Below are positions 19,981 to 24,978 of a stretch of 24,978 nucleotides of DNA, piece by piece. Position 1 is the first letter of the stretch. Every line of letters begins with the position of its first letter. Position numbers and translations under genes: made by a program. Location of the stretch: contig JAZNYY010000004.1 in assembly GCA_045594645.1 (NCBI GenBank), positions 1 through 24,978 on the forward strand, read 5' to 3'. Origin of the DNA: Fimenecus sp045594645 (GTDB taxonomy: Bacteria; Bacillota; Clostridia; Oscillospirales; Acutalibacteraceae). The notes beneath the pieces are model-generated. The model was not told the origin of the DNA. It saw only the letters and a list, made by a program, of their open reading frames with translations, and made no database searches.

Positions 19981-21138
19981 ATGACAATTACAAATGATAT
20001 TAAATATATTGGTGTGAACGACCATAAAATTGACTTGTTTGAGGGTCAGTATGATGTGCCCAATGGTATGGCATACAATTCATATGCGATTATTGACGAG
20101 AAAATCGCAATTATGGATTCTGTAGATGTGAATTTCACAGATGAATGGCTTGGTAATATCAAAAATACGCTTGGCGAAAGAAAACCCGATTATCTTGTTG
20201 TTCAGCATATGGAACCCGACCATTCAGCAAATATTGTAAGCTTTGTGAATGCTTATCCGAATGCTAAAATCGTTGCTTCTGCGGCAGCATTTAAGATGAT
20301 GAAGCAGTTTTTCGGCACGGATTTTGCAGATAAACAAATTGTGGTGGGTGAGGGTGCGACGCTTTCTCTCGGTAAACACGAATTGACCTTTTACACCGCA
20401 CCAATGGTGCATTGGCCTGAGGTTATTGTGACCTATGACAGCACTGATAAGGTTCTTTTCTCTGCTGACGGCTTTGGTAAATTCGGTGCTCTTGATGTTG
20501 AAGAGGAGTGGGCTTGCGAGGCAAGACGCTACTATATCGGTATTGTTGGCAAATATGGTGCACAGGTGCAGACACTTCTTAAAAAAGCATCGGCACTCGA
20601 TATTGAAATTATCTGTCCGTTACATGGCCCCGTGCTCAATGAAAATCTCGGCTATTATATTAATCTTTATGATATCTGGTCAAGCTATGGTGTTGAGAGT
20701 GAGGGCGTTGTGATTGCCTATACATCAGTTTACGGCAATACAAAGAAAGCAGTTGAAAAGCTTGCAGAAATGCTCAAAGAAAAGGGATGTCCCAAGGTTG
20801 TTGTCAATGACCTTGCACGCTGTGATATGGCAGAGGCAGTTGAGGATGCTTTCAGATATGGCAAAATTGTTCTTGCAACCACAACTTATAATTCAGATGT
20901 TTTCCCATTTATGCGCGAGTTTATCAATCATCTTACAGAGCGCGGTTTCAAAAACCGAACTATCGGCTTTGTTGAAAACGGTAGCTGGGCACCCGTTGCA
21001 ACAAAGGTGATGAAGAAAATGCTTGAGAACTCTAAAAATCTGACATATACAGATGCAACAGTAAGAATTCTGTCTGCACTTAATGATGATAGTACTGCAC
21101 AACTCAGTGCACTTGCGGAGGAGTTGTGCAAAAACTGA
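19981..21138 (+). CDS. fprA: Flavodiiron protein (FprA-type A-type flavoprotein)
   Basis: 385 residues, two domains. The N-terminal metallo-beta-lactamase-like domain (1-235) carries all expected diiron ligands: His76, Glu78, Asp80 and His81 in QHMEPDH, His144 in PMVHWPE, Asp163 in FSADGFG and His215 in PLHGPVL. The flavodoxin domain (about 243-385) has the FMN phosphate loop TSVYGNT at 248-254. Such enzymes reduce oxygen to water, or NO to nitrous oxide, with electrons from rubredoxin. A rubredoxin gene follows 17 nt downstream, forming the expected pair. The promoter overlaps a Rex-like site. Confidence 0.96.
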   Translation: MTITNDIKYIGVNDHKIDLFEGQYDVPNGMAYNSYAIIDEKIAIMDSVDVNFTDEWLGNIKNTLGERKPDYLVVQHMEPDHSANIVSFVNAYPNAKIVASAAAFKMMKQFFGTDFADKQIVVGEGATLSLGKHELTFYTAPMVHWPEVIVTYDSTDKVLFSADGFGKFGALDVEEEWACEARRYYIGIVGKYGAQVQTLLKKASALDIEIICPLHGPVLNENLGYYINLYDIWSSYGVESEGVVIAYTSVYGNTKKAVEKLAEMLKEKGCPKVVVNDLARCDMAEAVEDAFRYGKIVLATTTYNSDVFPFMREFINHLTERGFKNRTIGFVENGSWAPVATKVMKKMLENSKNLTYTDATVRILSALNDDSTAQLSALAEELCKN

Positions 21139-21155
21139 ACGGGAGGTGACTTACA

Positions 21156-21311
21156 GTGAAATATGTATGTGATGTATGCGGTTGGGTTTATGATGAAGAG
21201 CTCGGCGACCCTGATAACGGCATTGCTCCCGGTACAAAATTTGAAGATTTACCCGACGATTTTGTTTGCCCGCTTTGTGGCGTTGGTAAAGATAATTTTA
21301 GTGAAGAATAA
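21156..21311 (+). CDS. Rubredoxin (partner of the flavodiiron protein)
   Basis: 51 residues from a GTG start with a perfect GGGAGGTGA ribosome site. Iron ligands Cys5/Cys8 (CDVCGW) and Cys38/Cys41 (CPLCG); conserved DPDNGIAPGTKFEDLP between. It likely passes electrons from NAD(P)H:rubredoxin reductase to FprA. Differs in sequence from the rubredoxin at 16675. Confidence 0.95.
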   Translation: MKYVCDVCGWVYDEELGDPDNGIAPGTKFEDLPDDFVCPLCGVGKDNFSEE

Positions 21312-21315
21312 TAAG

Positions 21316-21346
21316 AAAGACCTTTGGTTAATCCAAAGGTCTTTTC
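21316..21346. terminator. Bidirectional terminator between rubredoxin 2 and the GH43 gene
   Basis: AAAGACCTTTGG (21316-21327), loop TTAAT, CCAAAGGTCTTT (21333-21344). A perfect 12-bp stem with T on one side and A on the other, serving both converging genes. Confidence 0.85.
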
Positions 21347-21347
21347 G

Positions 21348-22289
21348 TTATATGTGGTCTTTATAGCGCTCGGCGGTGATTATACCGTCATCTATATTGA
21401 TTTTGCAAATTCTTGCATTTCGCGCGTCAAATGCGTTGAGCTTGTCGCCGTAATCTCTTGCGTGATAGATTGCATACCATTGACCGTCTTCTTTAATCAT
21501 TGAGTGGTGCCCCGTGCCCTCCTCAAATTCATTTGCCTTGAGTATTGGGTGATATGTGTTGTCATCGGGATATTTCTCAAACTTGATTTTGGTCAAATCG
21601 GTTTCGTCGGTTTTTGCCCTTGCATAGCCTATGTAATATGTGGGCTGTTCAAAGCAGTTGCCCGAGTACATAAGATAATGCCAATCGCCCTCTTTGAAAT
21701 AGAATGCACCCTCAATTGTGTGCCAATGCTGACCTTTTTTGTAACGGTCACGGCGGTAAATATCCTCGTCAAGTGTGGGCTCAACAACCAATACAGGTTC
21801 ACCCGCGGGGGTGAACGGGTCAAGCATTTTGTCAACATAAATGCAAGTGCCTATTCGCTCGCCCTCAAAACGATTTGCAGAGTAGAAAAGGAAAAGTCCT
21901 GCTTCGTTTTGCACAATATGAGAATCAATTGAGAATGGGTGTAAAATCTGCGTTGTATTTGTAAAAGGTCCAAGAGGATTATCAGCAACCGACACATGCA
22001 TAGCACCCCTGTGACCGCCTTTGTCGGGGGTATCGTTGTAAATTTCGATTGAATTATACATATAGAACTTGCCCTCAAGCTCAATAACGCTTGGTGCCCA
22101 GAATGAATCGTGATTAGGTACTGTCATAACAACGCCGTAATATTCCCAACCCTCAAAAAGATTGTCTGATTGATAAGCGTAAACCCCGTCGTGACCGGTA
22201 ACATAAATGTAATATCTGCCACCCGATTTTAAAATGTATGGGTCAGCCTGACCTTGATAGTGCTCTTTGTCAACTTTGAGTAAGTGCAT
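21348..22289 (-). CDS. Glycoside hydrolase family 43 (arabinosidase/xylosidase type)
   Basis: 313 residues from the ATG at 22289, chosen because GGGGAGAG lies 8 nt upstream; a start six codons earlier has none. Five-bladed beta-propeller of GH43: catalytic base Asp16 in ADPYI, Asp122 in IDSHIV as pKa modulator, and the acid Glu193 in TIEGAFYF; FWAPSVIE (63-70) and GHHSM (260-264) are also typical. No signal peptide, so it acts on imported arabino- or xylo-oligosaccharides. It complements the GH51 enzyme at 6364-7863. Its promoter carries a 7-bp inverted repeat, perhaps a sugar-responsive operator. Confidence 0.93.
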   Translation of the reverse strand: MHLLKVDKEHYQGQADPYILKSGGRYYIYVTGHDGVYAYQSDNLFEGWEYYGVVMTVPNHDSFWAPSVIELEGKFYMYNSIEIYNDTPDKGGHRGAMHVSVADNPLGPFTNTTQILHPFSIDSHIVQNEAGLFLFYSANRFEGERIGTCIYVDKMLDPFTPAGEPVLVVEPTLDEDIYRRDRYKKGQHWHTIEGAFYFKEGDWHYLMYSGNCFEQPTYYIGYARAKTDETDLTKIKFEKYPDDNTYHPILKANEFEEGTGHHSMIKEDGQWYAIYHARDYGDKLNAFDARNARICKINIDDGIITAERYKDHI

Positions 22290-22311
22290 AATTAAAACTC
22301 TCCCCATTTGT

Positions 22312-22340
22312 TTTGTGAACTGTAATCATTATATCACAAA
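22312..22340. promoter_or_regulatory. Candidate operator at the GH43 promoter
   Basis: TTTGTGA (22312-22318) and TCACAAA (22334-22340), 15 nt apart, flanking the -10 box of the GH43 promoter. Confidence 0.4.
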
Positions 22341-22356
22341 CAGGAAAACAATTCAA
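22328..22356 (-). promoter_or_regulatory. Sigma-A promoter of the GH43 gene
   Basis: On the minus strand TTGAAT (22351-22356), 17 nt, TATAAT (22328-22333). Predicted start near 22321, about 32 nt before the ATG. Confidence 0.65.
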
Positions 22357-22434
22357 TTGAGGTTGAGATATTATTTATTTTTTTAATATATCGATTTATT
22401 TGTTTTTAGGGCAGATAGTGTCGTGTTGTTGCAA

Positions 22435-22661
22435 TTAAATTTGAATTTGTCTGACTCGTTTATATGGTTATGTAATCTTGTAGGGGCGAGTCACGAATCG
22501 CCCGCTTGTAGTTTAATTACATACTTTGGAACGGTCGCTTCATGAAGCGACCCTACATAGCATTGCGTTCTGTATTAGTGAGATATAAAATCGCGTCGCA
22601 GACCCTTCATTTTGCACTTTGCATTTTACATTTTGCATTTCGACAAACCCCAATTAATCGA
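22435..22661. repeat. Second MITE-like unit with family-1 hairpins
   Basis: Same ends as 14762-14914: left 51 bases (22437-22487) with 3 differences and right 22 bases (22640-22661) with 2. Inside are two hairpins, 22480-22505 (GTAGGGGCGAGTC...) and 22533-22556 (GGTCGCTTC/GAAGCGACC ending in CCCTAC), facing each other as in the first unit. It also has about 80 extra bases with repeated TTTGCA/CATTTT words (22606-22640), which recur in reverse at 15884. No coding capacity. Confidence 0.65.
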
Positions 22662-22727
22662 ACTCTTATTCATATATAAAAAATCGCCCCAAGGGACGAA
22701 AAATCAATTGATTATTAAAAAATAGCA

Positions 22728-22796
22728 TAAAAAAAGAAGTAACCCCCGAGGTCGACGTTTCTTTACACGCCTTTCACTGACCGGGGGGTTACTTCT
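22728..22796 (-). terminator. Long-stem terminator of the 22.7-23.1 kb minus-strand unit
   Basis: A 13-bp stem, AGAAGTAACCCCC (22735-22747) with GGGGGTTACTTCT (22784-22796), extended after a small bulge by GGTC/GACC (22750-22753, 22779-22782), with a 25-nt loop. On the minus strand the stem runs into CTTCTTTTTTTAT, a good T-run; on the plus strand there is none. Confidence 0.8.
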
Positions 22797-23142
22797 GTTC
22801 ACTCTTGATATCTAACATCTTTTTATTTACCTCTCTTTCTTAAATTTTTGCCTTCATTCATTTCTTCATTCCACTCAACACTTTTTACAGTCATCAATCA
22901 TTCTCGAAAAGCGAGACCCTTTCATGTTCCAGAACTTTAATTTTTGAAGGCTTTTTGAAGGTTGGCTCATTTTTAAAATAAACTTTAGTTTGCAAGCACT
23001 TAATCTATTTAAAATTTGTTTTTCAATAAAACTTCTTTTTCGTCCGTGCTGCTTGCTACACCATTTTTATTCTTTTAAACTAAGCTTTATTTTTTGAGCC
23101 TTTGATTTTACCTGTACATCGGTATCACCATTTCCTTTCTGT
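22728..23142 (-). other. Candidate short transcription unit: regulatory RNA or micro-ORF messenger
   Basis: A promoter (23149-23177) and a strong terminator (22728-22796) on the minus strand bound about 415 nt without a sizeable ORF. Minus-strand micro-ORFs seen: 23108-23131 (MVIPMYR); 22875-22970 (31 residues, basic, MSQPSKSLQKLKFW..., ending DDCKKC); 22823-22894 (23 residues, MTVKSVEWNEEMNEG..., ending RKRGK); and 22789-22818 (MLDIKSEQK), which has AGAGAGG upstream and stops inside the terminator stem. Only the last has a good ribosome site. The 31- and 23-residue frames overlap and together could be a frameshifted remnant of a small basic protein. I recognise no known RNA family (not 6S, RNase P, SRP RNA or tmRNA by eye). 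Confidence 0.45.
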
Positions 23143-23173
23143 GTCTATAATATAACACGAAAAAACACAGAAA
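23136..23173. promoter_or_regulatory. Palindromic operator over the short unit's promoter
   Basis: TTTCTGTGT (23136-23144) and ACACAGAAA (23165-23173), exact 9-bp arms 20 nt apart. The dyad spans the transcription start, the -10 and part of the -35, so a bound repressor would block the promoter. Confidence 0.55.
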
Positions 23174-23177
23174 TCAA
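23149..23177 (-). promoter_or_regulatory. Sigma-A promoter of the short minus-strand unit
   Basis: On the minus strand TTGATT (23172-23177), 17 nt, TATATT (23149-23154). Predicted start near 23142. Confidence 0.6.
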
Positions 23178-23263
23178 TATGTAATTTTGTACAAAGTTAA
23201 TACTTTTTAATTATTTAATTCGCAGATTTTGTGCACTTTGCTCACGAAATTTTTGAAAATCTA

Positions 23264-23292
23264 TTGACATTTGCTTTAAAATTTGGTATTCT
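23264..23292 (+). promoter_or_regulatory. Plus-strand promoter with no gene behind it
   Basis: TTGACA (23264-23269, consensus), 17 nt, TATTCT (23287-23292). Transcription would start near 23299, directly before the hairpin at 23303. Confidence 0.55.
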
Positions 23293-23302
23293 AAATATGT
23301 TG

Positions 23303-23329
23303 GGTGTCTGCAAGACACCTAATTTTTTT
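23303..23329 (+). terminator. Terminator immediately after the orphan promoter
   Basis: GGTGTC (23303-23308), loop TGCAA, GACACC (23314-23319), TAA and seven T. Any transcript from 23299 would be only about 30 nt. Confidence 0.65.
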
Positions 23330-23332
23330 GTC

Positions 23333-23363
23333 AAAAAGGGGAGAGGTCTTATTACCTCTCCCC
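23333..23363 (-). terminator. Terminator of the acyl-CoA ligase/flavoprotein/thioredoxin operon
   Basis: GGGGAGAGGT (23338-23347), 6-nt loop, ACCTCTCCCC (23354-23363): a perfect 10-bp stem followed on the minus strand by TTTTT. It lies just after the trxA stop. Confidence 0.85.
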
Positions 23364-23377
23364 TTAACTGTTTTTTG

Positions 23378-23689
23378 TTATTCCCCGCAGAATTCTGCAA
23401 TCTGGTCTTTTTCTTTTGCACCAACAAAACGCTTTGCTTCCTGTCCGTTCTCAAAAAGGATAACGGTGGGAATACTCATAACACCGAATGTCATTGCAAG
23501 GTCTGTTGACTCGTCAACATTGAGCTTGCAAACCTTAACCTTTTCGGTTTCTTCTGCAAATTCGTCGATTTCACGAGCCATCATCTGACAAGGGCCACAC
23601 CAATCTGCATAAAAATCAACAAGTACGGGCTTGTCGCTTTTAAGAACTTCCTGTGCGAAATTTTCAAGAGTAAGTTTTATAACTGACAT
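23378..23689 (-). CDS. trxA: Thioredoxin
   Basis: 103 residues, normal length. Active site WCGPC (30-34) with the redox pair Cys31/Cys34, buried Asp25 in VDFYADW, and the cis-proline in MSIPTV. A general disulfide reductant in the cytoplasm. The ATG follows the flavoprotein stop directly (TAAATG); it is the last gene of the operon. Confidence 0.96.
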   Translation of the reverse strand: MSVIKLTLENFAQEVLKSDKPVLVDFYADWCGPCQMMAREIDEFAEETEKVKVCKLNVDESTDLAMTFGVMSIPTVILFENGQEAKRFVGAKEKDQIAEFCGE

Positions 23690-24280
23690 TTATCTCACGC
23701 TCCTATAAAGTGATTTTGCTTTTTCTATGTCCATTTTATCAACACCGCATTTGTCGGTATTGCGGGCAAGCATTGCACCGCCCAATTCTATGTTAAGTAC
23801 ACTGAATGCTTGAAGAAGCTGATGCTTTATAACCTCAAAGCCAATTTCACCGTCACTGCCACTTGTAACTATTAAAGCGGCTTTTCTGCGTTTTTCAATG
23901 GGGTGCTTCACATTTCTGCGGAAGCGAGCCTCATAGTAACGCTGAAAACGGTCAATGAGCGCCTTCATCGGTGCGGGAACACCCATAAAATATATTGGAG
24001 TTGCAAATATAATCACATCTGCCGTTTCAAATTTTTTGAAGAATTCTTCAAGGTCTTTCTTTGAGCATCCGTTACCCGCCTTGCAATAACCGCAAGCATT
24101 GCAGGGGATTGGGTTAAGCTCATAAAGGTTTACAATTTCAATATTTGTGCCCTTTGGGAATTCGCGAAGTAAAGTTCCCAAAAGCTTTGCTGTGTATCCG
24201 CTTTTACGGGGCGAGCCCATTAAAGCCATTACTTTAAGACCGTTTGAAAAATTTTCGGTGTTATCATACCCTAAAATCAT
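23690..24280 (-). CDS. NADPH-dependent FMN reductase / iron-sulfur flavoprotein (Isf-like)
   Basis: 196 residues. Flavodoxin-like fold with FMN phosphate loop MGSPRKSGYT (21-30), then a compact cysteine motif Cys60-x2-Cys63-x2-Cys66-x5-Cys72 (PCNACGYCKAGNGC) that matches the CX2CX2CX4-7C motif of Isf iron-sulfur flavoproteins, and TPIYFMGVPAPMKALIDR, the family's FMN/dimer region. The motif also occurs in family members annotated simply as flavodoxin or NAD(P)H-dependent oxidoreductase. Lies 5 nt after the acyl-CoA ligase and touches trxA, which suggests a redox operon. Confidence 0.88.
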   Translation of the reverse strand: MILGYDNTENFSNGLKVMALMGSPRKSGYTAKLLGTLLREFPKGTNIEIVNLYELNPIPCNACGYCKAGNGCSKKDLEEFFKKFETADVIIFATPIYFMGVPAPMKALIDRFQRYYEARFRRNVKHPIEKRRKAALIVTSGSDGEIGFEVIKHQLLQAFSVLNIELGGAMLARNTDKCGVDKMDIEKAKSLYRSVR

Positions 24281-24285
24281 TTTGA

Positions 24286-24978
24286 TTATTCCTTTGTTTC
24301 AGTGTTTTCTTCCGGCGTCTTTTTGGCCGCCTTTTGCTCGTCAATATTTGCCTGACGCTTGATTTTCTTTGTTGTAGTTTTAATGAATTCGTTTTCACGA
24401 ACATCAAACTTCATAATCTTTTTGTAATTTGGAAGCTTCTGGTTAACTTCTTTAATCGCTTCAGCAATAGAATTGCGGATTTCTTCCTGAGTGAGCTCCT
24501 GACGCTTAAGATTTTCCTTAATCATTTCATAATTGGGATAAATCTGTGCAGAAACAGTTGTTTCGTCATTTCCGCTTTCTTCACCGTAAACCATACTCTC
24601 TTCAATGAACGGATTGTTATTGAGATAAAGCTCAACTTCTTCGGGGAATATGTTTTTGCCGTTCTTTGTAACAATAACATTCTTGCAACGGCCTGTAATT
24701 CTGTAGCAGTTATGCTCATCAACAACACCAAGGTCACCTGTTTTGAACCAACCGTCAGGAGTAAGCACCTGCTCGGTAGCCTCGGGGTTTTTGTAATAGC
24801 CCTTCATAACCATTGGACCTCTTGCCCAAATTTCGCCAACGCCCAAATCGTCAGGATTATGAATTTTCATTTCAACACCGGGGATTGGTGTGCCCACAGA
24901 GTTTGTAAGCATAAGCTTATCATTGGTGCAAGAGAGAAGGGGTGAAGTTTCAGTAAGACCATAGCCGATATAAATATC
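24286..24978 (-). CDS. AMP-forming acyl-CoA synthetase (long-chain fatty acid CoA ligase type), N-terminal part missing
   Basis: 231 codons to the stop; the frame is open to the right edge. The adenylate-forming enzyme core is clear: GYGLTETSPL (ATP/AMP motif), GVGEIWARGPMVMKGYYKNPEAT, WFKTGDLG, GRCKNVIVTKNGKNIFPEEVE (hinge) and the catalytic-lysine region FIKTTTKKIKR near the C-terminus. A charged tail (EQKAAKKTPEENTETKE) follows. It activates a fatty acid to acyl-AMP then acyl-CoA; substrate length cannot be judged from the part seen. First visible gene of the operon with the flavoprotein and trxA. Confidence 0.93.
   Translation of the reverse strand, partial: DIYIGYGLTETSPLLSCTNDKLMLTNSVGTPIPGVEMKIHNPDDLGVGEIWARGPMVMKGYYKNPEATEQVLTPDGWFKTGDLGVVDEHNCYRITGRCKNVIVTKNGKNIFPEEVELYLNNNPFIEESMVYGEESGNDETTVSAQIYPNYEMIKENLKRQELTQEEIRNSIAEAIKEVNQKLPNYKKIMKFDVRENEFIKTTTKKIKRQANIDEQKAAKKTPEENTETKE

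Noticed and set aside
1303..22556. Repeated GTAGGGGC and GGGACGGTTC units as a CRISPR array
   Set aside because: Units are scattered, vary in spacing and orientation, and lack regular unique spacers; no cas gene is present.
23044..23142. Frame reading GDTDVQVKSKAQKIKLSLKE on the minus strand as a small protein
   Set aside because: No start codon in frame with a ribosome site and it stops quickly; kept only as part of the candidate transcription unit.
24334..24945. 203-residue plus-strand frame opposite the acyl-CoA ligase
   Set aside because: Antisense shadow; the adenylate-forming motifs are on the minus strand.

Overview
The window looks like a chromosomal stretch from an anaerobic, low-GC Clostridia bacterium, probably an Oscillospiraceae/Ruminococcus-like gut species. 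The signs are AT-rich DNA, strong GGAGG-type ribosome sites, sigma-A promoters with 17-bp spacers, an LCP cell-wall protein, two rubredoxins, a flavodiiron protein, an Fe-S serine dehydratase, dockerin repeats and plant-arabinan glycosidases. No tRNA, rRNA or CRISPR array was seen.

Layout. 1-1986 (minus): a phosphoribosyltransferase-like gene, a small conserved protein and an exported DNA/RNA nuclease that runs off the left edge. 2089-4735 is an accessory island: a truncated Rhs C-terminal tip with a probable immunity gene, a field of short hairpin repeats with an invariant loop, and a REP-associated tyrosine transposase (RAYT). 4717-9206 (minus): a PdaB-like polysaccharide deacetylase, a zinc-ribbon membrane protein, a GH51 arabinofuranosidase and an LCP protein. 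9416-10646 (plus): a Nudix fusion protein overlapping a small membrane exporter. 10694-14643 (minus): a tight trkA-trkH-alr operon for potassium uptake and alanine racemase. 14950-16833: a secreted endonuclease/exonuclease/phosphatase protein, an XRE regulator facing a small cysteine protein, and a rubredoxin. 16941-19863 (plus): an LRR protein ending in tandem dockerin repeats, then an HTH-serine dehydratase fusion. 19981-21311 (plus): a flavodiiron-rubredoxin operon for oxygen or NO removal, with a Rex-like site over its -35. 21348-22289 (minus): a GH43 arabinan/xylan glycosidase. 22308-23377: about 1.1 kb without a clear protein gene, holding a MITE-like repeat and a candidate short transcription unit under a 9-bp palindrome. 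23378-24978 (minus): acyl-CoA ligase (partial), an Isf-type flavoprotein and thioredoxin, packed as an operon.

Two repeat families are spread through the window. Family 1 hairpins begin GTAGGGGC and sit inside MITE-like units. Family 2 hairpins share the loop GGGACGGTTC and cluster around the RAYT and the Rhs cassette. The most notable items are the Rhs toxin/immunity cassette bracketed by family-2 repeats, the covarying hairpins next to the RAYT, the palindrome-controlled short transcription unit at 22.7-23.2 kb, and the HTH-serine dehydratase fusion. Functions are assigned from motif recognition only; no database search was run.
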